In this document: piece by piece, positions 11,429 to 20,761 of the stretch
Layout of the letters: every line of letters starts with the position of its first letter
Numbering within the stretch: position 1 is the stretch's first letter
Origin: Baylisascaris procyonis
Lineage: Eukaryota; Nematoda; Chromadorea; Rhabditida; Ascarididae
NCBI GenBank assembly: GCA_037389465.1
Contig: JAZARR010000093.1
Location: 1,848,501 to 1,912,500 of the forward strand
Direction of reading: 5' to 3'
DNA length: 64,000 nucleotides
Notes under the pieces: model-generated
Told to the model about the DNA's origin: nothing
Databases searched by the model: none
What the model saw: only the letters and a program-made list of their open reading frames with translations
Program-made: the position numbers and the translations under genes

Positions 11429-14400
11429 TATGTTTAAAATTGATCCTCTAAAATTCCTCCTCCCTGTTTGGAGGCTCAAATGATGATTACATTTAGCACT
11501 CTTCTAGCACCTAAAGTCGCATAATCCTTAATTGCACCGTCATACAGATCGAGAGCTGTGCAGAGCCCATCAAAAACTGCCTGTAGCAGTAATACAGTTA
11601 CTGAATATCTGAAAAGGCTACCTTTCGAAACTACTTCACTAAAATTTTAGTCCTATTCGAATTGGGCACTTTCATGGGTCTGTTTTTCGAGTGTGGCTTC
11701 GGATTAGTAAAGGTTTAGGCCTAAACTGCAGTAATCAGAGGCCGAGCTTGACTTTATCACGGGAAGAGTCCATAAACGTGTCTCAGATTGATTTTGAACG
11801 TTAAAAATAGCTTCCTACGACCTTTTATTGATCACTGTTTTTTCGGTCGATCGGTTATGTAAAAATTTTGGGCATCTGGCGCTGTCCAGAAATCTGTCTG
11901 AATTCGAAGGAAGAGGTCCTTGGTGGATAAGCACATCAGATTTCTGGAGTGTCGAGCGTTCTTCCAGCAGTTCATCGTTTTCTAAATTTAATATTTGAAA
12001 CTCGCACACACGACGTTATTAAGTTTCGGCATATTGGTCGAATCTACCTCTTTCTCTCATGAGAAATTTCTGCTTCTGGCTGCGGTATCGCTTATGAGGT
12101 TATCAAACGGCACAAGCCCATACTTCATTCTGCTATCACCTTCATGGATCAGCTGAATACTCTCTGTTTTAGTTTGGCCGAGCAGTTCGCCGAATTGTTC
12201 GACAACGCTGAACTAGCAGCAGTGTTAGCCGAGTTTTCGCCTCCATGCACATTGGCCGAATTCACTAACGCATCGTTGCATTCTGTTGAAGAGCAGGTAG
12301 TGATGTTTGCTCTCACCTCATTCTACGAGTTATAGAGTTTAGTGACAGAATATCTGATCACTGTCTATAGGATGTCTAATCGATACAATTTCCCACTTTC
12401 TGTTTTGAAAGTGGCAGTTGCGTCATTGCACAAACTGGATTCATTATGAAGTATTCATTCAAATATATTTGATAAAGTCCGCAATTTTTGATGAATGAGG
12501 AAATTTATTGCGTTGTATTTGATGATCACAATTGAAGAAGTATGTTGCACCTAAAGACTCACTTTACTTGAGCTCATTTCATTTATCCGTTTGCCACGTT
12601 TTCGATATTTCACCCGTTACAACAACTTGTTAGCTTTCCTTCATCAAGTACACCATACCGCACCATTGTTGCTGGAATGTAGTATCCTCTATTTCCTTAT
12701 TGAATAAGAGTGTTTGTGAAACGATATGAAATGATGCATCTGTTTAATGATAGTGCTGCTTTTTAAACGCGTTATTGCGGATGCAGTGGCATTGATTTCG
12801 TGTAAATAATGAGTGATGATCATAGCTGTGACTCAAATAGCCAAAACTTTAGCGGAGACTTGCGGACTCTGAATCCATCTTTCGGTCATTCAAAGAAGTC
12901 GAGTTGGATGGCTGGCTGATATCCATAAACTGGTAGATAGATTTATTCTTTTTTGTTCATAAAAAGGAATCTTTTTACATATTAGCGACTTCTCGTCCAG
13001 ACGTCCTCAATTTTGTGTCTTGCGAAGTGTATGTGTTGGTGGTATTTCGAATGTGGATGTTTAAATGAGGAGTTTCCCATATAAGAAATTTGCATATTTG
13101 CTCATCGACGCAGCTGCAGGTCTGCATTGAAGCAAAGACTGGTGCTTGGTGCTTATGCAGTGCTGGTTTGCAGCGAGTGCGGTTAGGTAGGTGGTACGAC
13201 TCTTACGAGATGAGTTGATTATGCAGCTGCATACGTACCTGCATTTGTTGCCTCCGTTTTCGAACGATTCAACCGATATGTGAGTGCACTATTCACTTCA
13301 TGTTTTATGGTAGACACCGGAGGTTTTTTACGCGCTCTTGTTATATACAAATGAATAAAAATACAAAATGAGCAAAAATAATAAAGGATATGTATAGATA
13401 AATGTGTAATGGGGACCCTGATCAACTACCTAAGATCGGCAAGGGCAAGAGCGTTAACGTCTTTCAGCATGTGAACAAACAAAGGCACATTTGCGGCAAT
13501 TGCAACATTTTCGAATAAACAATTCCACATGCGAACAGTTTGGAACCAGAAGAAGCGCTTGACTTTATGAGAGCGCACTTGCACATATAATTTGTGCATC
13601 AATAAAGTCTATATTAATTGCGAATATTATATCGTCACCCTAATAGTAACGATGGCCATAACTGTTACATTTTGGTTTAAATAAATAGAAGAAAAAAGAG
13701 AAATGTATCGTTGATGCTTTTCACGACAGGAAGTGTTTGTTAGTTGAGAGCATCCCATCTGAGCTTTAATAAACCGTATCTCATACAAAAATTGGCTTTT
13801 TGAGGTTTCCATCTTGATTTTTTTTACAGGTCAGAATTGAAGTCAATAGCAGATGAAGGCATAAAGGGGATGATAATGTCTGCTCGAATGACCAGTGAAA
13901 TCAAAGGCACTGTTGGCAAATTGTGCAATTTCCTGTTGAGGAATTCAACGAGCGAACGAGTAGAGAGCACTCTTGCCTCGTTTATCCGGTACTTTTTAAT
14001 TACATTGTGATTACGGTTCACTAAGTTTCAAAGAATGCGTTTGTGCCGTTGCATAAACCAAAAATATCTAGAACCCTTTAATTTGTACTGCGTTTGCTAA
14101 AGTCTGCACCATTTACTGCACTGAAAATCTTTTATTTAGAACCACTGGCCCTAATTCGTTTAGCTCCTTTATTTCAAGATTGGGCTTCCTTTATCCAACA
14201 TTCTGCTCCCTGCGGTCTTTGAGAGGGTCCTTGAACGTTAGCGGTATGGACAAAAGTTTCATGTAGCCATGAAAACATGTGCCACAAACAATGTTTTAAA
14301 CGGTGTTGTGTGATCCTCGCAAATATTCCAAAAGCAGGCAATATTGAAAGTTTCATAATGAGGCGATTGAACCGTCCTTATCACCCTCTCTATCGCAGAT

Positions 14401-15527
14401 CTCATCCTTTTAATCTTCGCATTGTTACATTCTTGTGGTGATTGTTTTACATCCGTTCCTTTATGCTTTTCGTCTAGACTTTCTTTGCGCATTTCGTTGA
14501 GTGTGCACCTATGCCTTCCTGCCTCTTCTTCTGTTCCATTCGCTGCTTTTGACAAACGCTTATGAAGGTGGTTTTCCTGTACGGCTTATTGAATAAGTGA
14601 ATAAATGAATATTTCTACTAAGAAGCGTAGGCAAGTTGTAGGCAGGTTTTTTTAAAGGATATAATTTCCATTTTGGAGAGCGAAAATTGGAAAAAGGTGC
14701 ACCTGAAATAAAATGAGGAGTATTTTTACACTCTTTTGAGTTGGTGTTATCGAGTCGAATGACGGTTAGTGAAAATATTGGCATACGATTATTCAAAACT
14801 TTTCAACAAAAAACTGTAGGTGCCTTCGTGAATCAGAAGTGTTGGAGGAATATATCGGCGTCCAAATCCCCCTCTCCATGAGTATGACAGATTATAGAAT
14901 GAATTCTCTGAATGCAAGTAGCTGCCCTCTGTTTCCCTCCTCTCGCTGTTAGTAATTGAAATATTACAGTGATTAGGTGCCCTTAAGCTGACTTAACGGT
15001 GCATTGAGATATTGCATTTTAATATTTGAAGTGATAATTTTTGAAAGCGATTACGATTTTTATGTTCGAATGTTGAAAAAAAAAACGCTTGAAATGAGAT
15101 GTTGGTCTTTAAAGAGGTCTAATAAGCGGTGAAATGAAATCTCTTCGTCGATTTCAAGCAATGTCTAGTTGAATGGTATCAAATAATTGATACTCAACAC
15201 TAATTTTTCAAGAGTCCACTCAAGTAAATTTTCTACGTAACTTTGTATCCGAAAAGGCACATCCATTTTTGAATCGAAATCAGACCAAATTTGATCAACT
15301 GTCGCAGGGAAATAATTTCCCCTTGTGCGCATTGATGTAAATATTAACTATCAGAGTTGTGTCATTCAACAGTCATTTCCAGGCTGCTGCCTTATCTGAA
15401 TGGAGAGCACCACATCGAGGATATAATGTACAGAATGAACCTCGAGAGGTCGGTGATCGTGCGTGTGCTTGACACATTCGCATCTGTTTTGGCCACATTT
15501 TCGCGACCTGATTTCATCAACGAATAA
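313..15527 (+). CDS. NPRL3: NPRL3-like gene (GATOR1 complex subunit), multi-exon, 5' end not located
   Basis: NPRL3 forms GATOR1 with NPRL2 and DEPDC5. GATOR1 is the GTPase-activating complex for Rag A/B and restrains TORC1 at the lysosome when amino acids are scarce. Seven exons match successive blocks of the NPRL3 family in the correct order and on one strand: about 313-433, 2198-2308/2350, 2800-2973, 10714-10803, 12064-12296, 13830-13988 and 15383-15527. The order, the splice signals and the 13988/15383 phase match make the call strong. The initiator exon, with the conserved N-terminal strand of the longin-like domain, was not found; it may lie before the window. One or more short exons between 434-2198 and between 2974-12064 are also missing from this reconstruction. 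The large intron after 2973 holds a BEL/Pao retrotransposon. A candidate poly(A) signal is at 15642. The family match was recalled from memory, not computed. Confidence 0.85.
2198..2350 (+). CDS. NPRL3: NPRL3 exon, helical block after the N-terminal strand
   Basis: After the acceptor GGTCTATAG (ends 2197) the frame reads ECAELSRKVALAIDEEQSRC, then GYLADQMTTMLNEHDK. It aligns with the NPRL3 segment in which an LS(R/K)(R/K) helix is followed by EE.RC.YL. The phase-2 start of the next exon (2800) fits a donor after 2308 (GTTGAA) or after 2350 (GTCTTC); neither is strong, so the end is approximate. A TGA closes the frame at 2370-2372. Confidence 0.7.
2681..2739 (+). repeat. polypyrimidine tract in NPRL3 intron
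   Basis: An almost pure C/T run built of CTTC and CCTT units. It could act as a strong intronic polypyrimidine tract for the exon at 2800, or be a simple repeat. Confidence 0.7.
2800..2973 (+). CDS. NPRL3: NPRL3 exon, middle block
   Basis: The frame reads FPYREILDQSSLAQKLRDVF, followed by a strand-like VHVFIKDCVEIGFCI. This aligns with the NPRL3 segment in which HHIL..C.LA..LKE.. is followed by the strand leading to (V/G)FC(L/I). The acceptor is GACGACAG ending at 2799. The donor after 2973 is a strong GTATGT and leaves phase 2. A polypyrimidine tract at 2681-2739 lies about 60 bp upstream of the exon. Confidence 0.8.
3712..3905 (+). repeat. 5' terminal direct repeat (LTR plus start of gag)
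   Basis: It begins TGTCGAAG. The 194 bp repeat at 10083-10276 with two differences, at 3819/10190 and 3893/10264. The repeat extends past the gag start codon (3851), so the LTR proper is probably only its first 130 bp or so, with the rest being leader and gag start. No clear CA end or primer-binding site could be fixed. Confidence 0.8.
3851..5420 (+). pseudogene. gag: BEL/Pao gag, broken
   Basis: One frame starts with MGTTDLDEAIKAARQFIR and continues through LPTFDGKPYEWFEFWELFEA, the gag block typical of BEL/Pao elements (DUF1759-like), into a conserved region near 4760-5100. It is interrupted in frame by TGA at 3968 and TAG at 4757; both sit inside otherwise continuous family-like sequence. 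A glutamine- and proline-rich linker lies at about 4490-4590. Gag would form the cytoplasmic particle that packages the RNA. The C-terminal edge is not well defined, since no zinc knuckle was recognised. Confidence 0.85.
5420..6024 (+). pseudogene. pol: BEL/Pao protease remnant and N-terminal reverse transcriptase
   Basis: Near 5450 the frame encodes DILIGCNFMSTI, resembling the end of a retroviral-type aspartic protease; no convincing catalytic D(S/T)G was seen. From 5479 the frame includes LWSLDTLRIDLP, the start of the BEL reverse transcriptase region. It closes at 6024 while family-like sequence moves to another frame at about 5920, indicating a frameshift. Confidence 0.75.
5925..6605 (+). 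pseudogene. pol: BEL/Pao reverse transcriptase core, broken
   Basis: The frame carries GIIERAPLRPTGPLVHYVPH near 5925, RGPVFLPDLVG near 6000, DVEKAFLQIEL (first catalytic Asp) at 6069, and NIYVDNVLLAA near 6305 as the polymerase box. The segment between YVPHN and RGPV is much shorter than expected, so part of the fingers and palm is probably deleted. A TGA at about 6231 interrupts the frame between the two catalytic blocks. The polymerase box reads YVDN rather than YVDD. Confidence 0.85.
6497..8272 (+). pseudogene. pol: BEL/Pao RNase H and integrase, frame broken near the catalytic Glu
   Basis: The longest open frame of the element. After the RT thumb it shows the RNase H blocks LHVFADAS (about 6785), KRLTIPRLELLAVL (about 6890) and WSDSKCALAWI (about 7000). 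The integrase zinc-binding region follows with FHGG and CLQC (7720-7840). The catalytic core then has D in CTGIDLPGP (about 7925), D in IISDNGTN (about 8113) and E in CERLVGLTK (about 8229). The frame ends at TAG 8270-8272 just after the Glu, and family-like sequence resumes in another frame. Confidence 0.88.
8275..8826 (+). pseudogene. pol: BEL/Pao integrase C-terminal part (DUF5641-like)
   Basis: The frame contains VEAVLNERPITYV and IRPIDYLRPRAHL, then LLEQWGKAQECRNKFWEIW, REYLQLLRERD and PRVGEIVLLGD. These are the conserved blocks of the BEL/Pao integrase tail. It is separated from the core by a frame change at about 8260. The frame stops with TAA at 8824-8826. Confidence 0.85.
8839..10063 (+). 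pseudogene. env-like membrane protein of the BEL/Pao element, frameshifted
   Basis: Two overlapping frames follow pol. The first (8839-9264) has a hydrophobic segment with core FFLLTLLTVIGLSAVA, likely a signal or signal anchor, followed by a Cys-containing ectodomain-like stretch. The second (9257-10063, shifted by one frame) has candidate N-glycosylation sites (NSS, NRT) and a C-terminal transmembrane segment with core AILLLIILGIILWI at about 9740-9780, then a basic tail. Topology and position are those of an env-like gene, as known from some nematode BEL elements. No similarity to a named viral glycoprotein was established. The frame change makes it non-functional as it stands. Confidence 0.65.
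10083..10276 (+). repeat. 3' terminal direct repeat of the BEL/Pao element
   Basis: A near-identical copy of 3712-3905. It is preceded by a purine-rich stretch (GAGGAGAA and GCGGGAG, 10061-10082) that may be the polypurine tract. It again contains the gag start codon, at 10222. Confidence 0.8.
10222..10410 (+). pseudogene. second gag N-terminus downstream of the 3' repeat
   Basis: The frame starts with MGTTDLDEAIKAAREFIR, the same opening as the element's own gag. It then diverges into an Arg/Glu-rich sequence and ends after 62 codons. Only its first 54 bp belong to the shared repeat. It looks like the start of a related element left after recombination or tandem insertion. Confidence 0.6.
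10714..10803 (+). CDS. NPRL3: NPRL3 exon, downstream of the inserted retrotransposon
   Basis: After the acceptor TTTGAATAG (ends 10713) the frame reads EYALGLYFLSPEGEP and stays open to a TAG at 10804. It aligns with the NPRL3 block that follows the ..IRPYHALLLLS.. strand. The true 3' edge is unclear. A GTATTG at 10768 could be the donor, and a TTTCCTTTCAG at 10791-10801 could be an acceptor, but the enclosed 34 bp is too short for a normal intron. The exon starts in phase 0 while the preceding identified exon ends in phase 2, so at least one exon is probably still missing between them. Confidence 0.55.
11393..11422. repeat. (AT)n microsatellite
   Basis: About 15 AT units in an AT-rich stretch of the NPRL3 intron (11240-11440). 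Confidence 0.95.
12064..12296 (+). CDS. NPRL3: NPRL3 exon with conserved LAEQF block
   Basis: The frame is open from 12063 and contains YEVIKRHKPI, then CFSLAEQFAELF and AAVLAEFSPPCTLAEF. It aligns closely with the NPRL3 block reading ..YSPLAEQF..., VLA.FS.P..L.EF. The acceptor is probably the pyrimidine-rich CTCATGAG ending at 12063, though the 5' edge is uncertain. The donor may be GTAGTG after 12296 (phase 0). Alternatively the exon runs on to a weaker GTTATA near 12329, because the next residues (VVMFALTSFYEL) also resemble the family. Confidence 0.8.
13830..13988 (+). CDS. NPRL3: NPRL3 exon before the C-terminal domain
   Basis: The acceptor is a strong run of T followed by ACAG, ending at 13829. 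The frame reads SELKSIADEGIKGMI... and ends with SERVESTLASFI plus two bases. The donor GTACTT follows 13988. This phase-2 end joins exactly to the one leading base of the 15383 exon and forms an R-L-L-P-Y sequence. It aligns with the NPRL3 stretch in which EDLR.FARLL leads into the winged-helix-like C-terminal domain. The part before SERVE is longer than the vertebrate spacer. Confidence 0.75.
15383..15527 (+). CDS. NPRL3: NPRL3 terminal exon
   Basis: After the acceptor CATTTCCAG (ends 15382) the frame reads LLPYLNGEHHIEDIMYRMN and then SVIVRVLDTFASVLATF, ending in TAA at 15525-15527. HH(L/I)E(E/D)IMY is the signature of the NPRL3 C-terminus. The protein ends soon after, as in the family. 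AATAAA follows at 15642. Confidence 0.88.
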
Positions 15528-15641
15528 TCGCCTTTCGTTGTTTTTTTTTCGTTTCTACGAGGTAATTTTTTCATAATGAAAGTATACTTGAATCTTTGTG
15601 CGCCAAACCCTTCTATATGCCTCTTCTTTCCCTTAGTGGTT

Positions 15642-15647
15642 AATAAA
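15642..15647 (+). promoter_or_regulatory. candidate poly(A) signal of NPRL3
   Basis: AATAAA lies about 115 bp after the NPRL3 stop codon, on the same strand. Confidence 0.5.
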
Positions 15648-15649
15648 TC

Positions 15650-17800
15650 GAGCAGTGAGAAATCAAGTAAATTTTTTGGCTCTACGTAACTCCCTCAGTG
15701 ACTAAGAAAACGTAACCAGCTTTTGACTGAGTCGAGAAAATAATCTCAAGTGCTTCATATATAGGCAGTGCAATAACCACAAAGGCGGCGTATTTGAGGG
15801 TGATACGAAAGTCGCCTTATGCCCGGAGATTCTTTAAATAGATGTCAGCGGTGATCTCATTTAGATTTAGAAAGTAACGCCTAATATGTTTTGCTGATTG
15901 TCACTGTGGTCCATTGTTGTATTCAGTGAAGGATGAGCCTATTGCAGCAGTTTTACAGTGCAGTTGTGGGGCAGGAATGTTGACCTTTTCACTGCTGTCG
16001 TTATCGCTTTAAAGGGAGTCGATTTTCAATTCGAGCTTTTTATACAAATATAAAGTCAGCAATGAACACAGCAAATTACTCTTGCGTGCCTTAACTTATA
16101 ATTATCAAATTCAACCGAGAAAAATTCGAATGAAGCTCAAAAAATATACAGCAATGAATTTTGAAGACTCTTTCATTACAAATTTCATCTACAATTTCAG
16201 TAACTAATGGTGATGAGCATTTATCTCAGTTTATAGTTTATAACTGCTTTCTTAACGCCGAACGGAAAAGCGAAAGAAGGAGAAGAACCGTGGAAGTCTT
16301 TGAGGAAAACGGTTACCGTATTATATTATGATATTCGTCTCTACTTGTTCTTGCCATTTTTTGTGCATTTCATTGGGTTATATCATACTAGTAGAGCACA
16401 TGAAAGTGTGATCCAGCTACACTCCATCTCCCATTGCCTTTCCTCAGGTGAGCATTATCACTTATACGTTGTATCTCTATCTACGTCGACTGTAAAACGC
16501 GATTTTTAATGTGTATCACAGCTTTTGCATCTCCGTCCCTCACCCGAACACGTTACTGCTCTATATTCACTTTTTTAGTAGACTGAAGGAGGAGGAATAA
16601 ATTAGGGAAAGAACAGAGTAGGTTGTCAGCAGATTAAATTTTGCAATAAATGTACGCTTGAAGTGAGCTTGAAGTCGTTATGTTAATTGATGTTTTTTGA
16701 GATTTGATTGTCCTCTTGTCTAGTGAATTTTTATTGTTTCTATGAAGAGGGCATTAAGAACGGGGAGTGCGGCAACCGTGAAGAACTTGATCCTCGATCT
16801 GTCGCTGTTCCGACGCAGCCATTGACCAGTTATGCTACGGCTACAGGCTCCAGTTTCTTTTTTTTTTTCAATGCATTCTGCATTGCTTTTCCACCGTTCA
16901 CTTCTTTTTCTGTCGTTACAGTAATAACTTCATTACCGTGATGTGATGACGTCATAATTACGACTACATTTGATACCGCACATAACCTGAATAAAACCGT
17001 GGTGCTTTAAATTTATGCTCAATGATTAGGAGGCATTCGCTTCTTCAGTGCGCTGGCCGTAGAGGCTGCAAGGGAGGGTGTGAATGCGTTCGGCGTTCGA
17101 CAATAGCGTAGGCGATAAGCGCTCGCATCGGAAGGCAGGAGGTGGAGGTTCGAGGGGACTGTTCATCGCATTCTTTGCTTCTACATCTTTCCTGGCACAA
17201 ACGGTGCGGGGATACTGCCCTGAGCCAAGCCATAAATACCACTCTAACAAAATGCTATCACGTCCAATTTGAATTGAATGTTCACTATTCTATTAATGCA
17301 TTATGTGCGTTTTCTTTCTCGTCAGATTCTTCCGGTTGATATTTTATGTGAAAATGCGTTCAATAAAACGTTTGAATATCTTTTTTTATGTTGCACATGT
17401 CGTTCTGCTCGTCTCTTATATTTAAAATATGTCCTCTCATTATTTATGCGATTCACTTGCTGCTCATTTCCAACACAGAGCAGCGATCTTTATTCTGGTG
17501 CCTGAACCGTAACCGTAAAACTGCTGTTTGGTCATTCGATGCGGGAGCATTGCAACGATGTTCTTCTTTCGCAGAAATCTCCAGGCGATGGGTGGAGGAG
17601 GGGGAGGGAGAGGGGTGAAATCATTTCTGAACACCATTGCATGCAAAAAAGAGTGGTCGGCAGTGCGCTTCAGTATTATGAATGAGTATTGCAGCAGTGC
17701 CTTTTATTGGCTTCTTTTTTGTGTACACATAGGATCGTTTTGTGATCTATGAAACGATATGTTTTCGTGGTTAAAAATAACTGTTGCCACCCATAAAAAG
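15650..17800. other. intergenic stretch, no gene recognised
   Basis: Between the NPRL3 poly(A) signal and UXT I see no exon with a family signature. Open frames are short and low in complexity. A T-run lies at 16855-16870. Confidence 0.5.
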
Positions 17801-17805
17801 TAGAA

Positions 17806-17817
17806 CCGTTTTCAGTG
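17806..17817 (+). promoter_or_regulatory. splice acceptor immediately upstream of the UXT start codon
   Basis: CCGTTTTCAG followed by TG and then ATG. A perfect TTTTCAG two bases before the start fits a spliced-leader acceptor, or the acceptor of a 5'UTR intron. Confidence 0.5.
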
Positions 17818-19657
17818 ATGGATAAATCACCGGAGGAATGTGAGAAATATCGTCGGTTTGTGAGTGAACGATTGGAGGTGAATTTAGCGAATGTTACAAA
17901 GCGGGTGAACACGGTTATCGAAGAGATCAGAGAGTATGAAACATTGCTGATGGATATATCGAAAATAAAGGTTGTTCTTAATGCTGTCCTGATTTTATAT
18001 TGTCTGTTTACTAGTTTATTTGTTAGCTGTTTCGAATGGGTTTTGATGATCTACCTTGGGCAAAATTTGCGGGTTGTGTTGATGAGGGGATATCCATCCT
18101 CCTTCCCTTCTCCTTTCATTTCTCTCTCTCATTTCTTCGCATAGGCTATTACCTTCTGAAAATTTTTAGTAGTTTGCGCACTATTTCCGTACAGTCTCAA
18201 ATCGGTTTTGTGTTCATTATAGAAGGAATCATACTGGTTACAGTATGATTGCTTTGTTTCTTGCGGAAATTCTGATTTATTGAGGCGTCGGGAGTGAAAG
18301 AAAATCTGGAGGCACAAGTGAGTATTGGAAAGGACGTCTTTTGTGAAGCTGTTATGTAAGTTTGTGGACTTCTTTCAATTTCTTTCCTTTTTATATTGAT
18401 GGCTGTGTACTGTGATTAAGGCAGATTGAGGTGATAGTTCAGTTGGTGCACACTTAAGGCGGAAGGTGTTGCTATCTGCTGGCGTCTTCATTTGTTCATT
18501 CATCTTCACTGACTTCATTCGTTTATTTATTTCTGTTGCTCATCAGATTGTCTTTATAAAATTGTTAAGCTAGATTTGATTAGATTTAGCATGAAGAGTG
18601 GAGTGGGAGCTCTCGGGGGTAGTTCATCTTTTTATCTCGGATAATCATCGTCTTTCTCTTCAGAATGTCTTTATTTGTCCATTGCAGAAATGGGTTGGCA
18701 ATGTGTTTTGCTGTGTGCTCCACTTATAAGCTGCAAAGTGCAAAGTACAGCTCGCCTATTCTCGAATGTTTTTTGAAGTGTGTGCATGGTGAACGATTTC
18801 AGAGAACGCTGTGACCGAGTCATTGTGAAGTTATGCGACGATATTTTCGCTGAGTTGAGATTTGAAAGGGCCGAGGTGATCCGCTCTTTGAAATTCTTCA
18901 TTTTTTCTTTTTGCAAGTGACCCCATTGCTTAATGACACGAATCTCTAAAATATTTATTATTTACCCTTGAAAATTATATAGCTTCTGGCAAATTGTTGC
19001 AGCAATCGGCAAATTAGCGAATTGAGCACTGATTGTGTCATGATTCCATGAGGAGATAGACGAATTGAAGCGTTGCCACTTCGAGTCTAGCCCATTTTCA
19101 CGAGCTCTCTCATGTTCCGTGCAATGGTGAACCGAGTAGTGTTATGCCAAGATTCCCTTAGGTGGTTGGAGGACAGAGAAGTGTCACACTTCCGGGTCTT
19201 AACCCATTCTTGTCGACTCTCTCGGGAGCTGTCTTCGGTGCAAAACGAGTATTATTAGAAGTAAATTTTGATCATATGCTCTCGATCGACTGAATAAGAA
19301 AAAAGAAGGCTTCAGGTGAAATTCGATACATAATGGCTTAGTCGTGGGTAGTGTGAACATTGCTTATAAAATGAAAAAATTCACAGAAATAGACATAAGT
19401 GTTACTAAGAAGTTAGCCGACTGCAGTTTGAGGATCTTGAGAGAGGGATCGGTTGCGATCTTGACGAATTACATATCGGGGAGACGTAGAGATAAACGTA
19501 GAAACTATGTGCTGTTTTGCATTTGCAGGCATTTATAGAGGATCGCATAAAGCTGCTCAATTCGCGTTCAGAGATTTTGGAAAAGGAAGCACATTCGATA
19601 CGAGCTCGTATTCATTTAGTTCTTGCCTCGCTGGAACAGTTGAAAGCTGCGAAGTGA
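17818..19657 (+). CDS. UXT: UXT-like prefoldin-alpha family protein, four exons
   Basis: UXT is a small prefoldin-alpha-like subunit of the R2TP/URI prefoldin-like co-chaperone and a cofactor of nuclear receptor and NF-kB signalling. Exons are 17818-17970, 18285-18355, 18803-18875 and 19529-19657 (TGA 19655-19657), joining in phases 0, 2 and 0. The 141-residue product is close to the 157 of human UXT. In order it has an N-terminal coiled coil with EKYRRFVSERLEVNLANV; a beta-hairpin part with QVSIGKDVFCEAV and VIVKLCDDIFAEL, matching family QVDLG.NFF and I.VALG.GFFLEL; and a C-terminal coiled coil with AFIEDRIKLLNSRSEILEKE and ARIHLVLASLEQL. Donors are GTTGTT, GTAAGT and GTGATC; acceptors ATTGAG, GATTTCAG and ATTTGCAG. 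The start codon lies 2 bp after TTTTCAG, suggesting trans-splicing or a 5'UTR intron. AATAAA is at 19928. Confidence 0.88.
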
Positions 19658-19927
19658 TAGACGATTCGACGGGTTCTACTTTTGCATCGGCACTGTACAT
19701 GAGCTTCAATGTCTTCAGAGGAGAAATGAGATTGCAACTCGAAAAAAAAAACAGATTCTAGCTGGAGGCCAACAAGCCGAGGAAGTTAATAACACTAAAC
19801 ATTATGTTACATTTCAACCGTCGTTATTTGCATCGTTTAGTTTCTAATTGCTTGCATTTCAGAGCATCCGATACGCATAGTATTCGTCGGCTGGAAGTGC
19901 CATTGTTGCTGTCACTTTATGTCATTA

Positions 19928-19933
19928 AATAAA
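19928..19933 (+). promoter_or_regulatory. candidate poly(A) signal after UXT
   Basis: AATAAA lies about 270 bp after the UXT stop. It overlaps the end of a short open segment (19863-19931) that follows a good acceptor, TTGCATTTCAG. That segment could be an alternative terminal exon, but no partner was identified. Confidence 0.35.
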
Positions 19934-20761
19934 GATCCCTTGCTAGGTTCTGCAGTGAAAATGTCTCTCCAAATTTTATTTTGATAGAGATTTTGAGACT
20001 TGCTCTCTATTTTTGAGAAAGCTTCAGTCCTGTTCCTTTTGGCTTCCAATATTTAGTTAATTCATTGGTGTATGGTGGAATTGCAAATAGCACGGATTGT
20101 GCATTGTATATGTGGTGTTGTTGATATGTGTTCACTGTACATACGATAGGCGGAAAGGAAAGGCGCAACATCGTCATCTTTAAATTCTTTCTTGTGAAAG
20201 TTTCCATGTCAGATTCTTGTAATAGTAGTGGGACAGTAACTGCACATAAGCTTTCACTGGAATAACTCGATAATGAGACGATACATTAAATTCAGGCGAG
20301 CCGATTGTAAGCAGCACAAAATCCGTTTATTGCCCTCCACCGAACTCATTTTAACTGTTGAAGATGTGCTTCCGTTTTCGTTGAGAGAGGTTTAATCATG
20401 TGTGTTTCCATGTGTTATTATTATTATTATTGTTATTGTTTGATAAAGGCGTTTATGCGATACATCGCATTCTCTTTGTTGATTTGTTTTATTCAAATCC
20501 ACTACTTCTATGTTCACAGCTTATTTCTCAACAATCTGCGTGCTTTCATATCGGTAGCTGAGGGCAATCTAATCGTCGTTGAGGAAATCCAATCTAACTA
20601 GCTTCACTTGCCTCAGTTCTACCTTTATGAAAGTAAAACAACCATTGCTTACTACACTGCTTGTCGAGAGCGAAGTGAGGGAATGCCAAGGGATTTAAAA
20701 TTGTCTCATCCTATGTGGCATCACAGTTTAGTGGACCATCTCTTATTTGTTGTTCTCATAG

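Noticed and set aside
12809..12915. Ser/Asp-rich frame MSDDHSCDSNSQNFSGDLR as a possible NPRL3 linker exon
   Set aside because: It would suit the variable linker before the C-terminal domain, but no convincing acceptor or donor was found.
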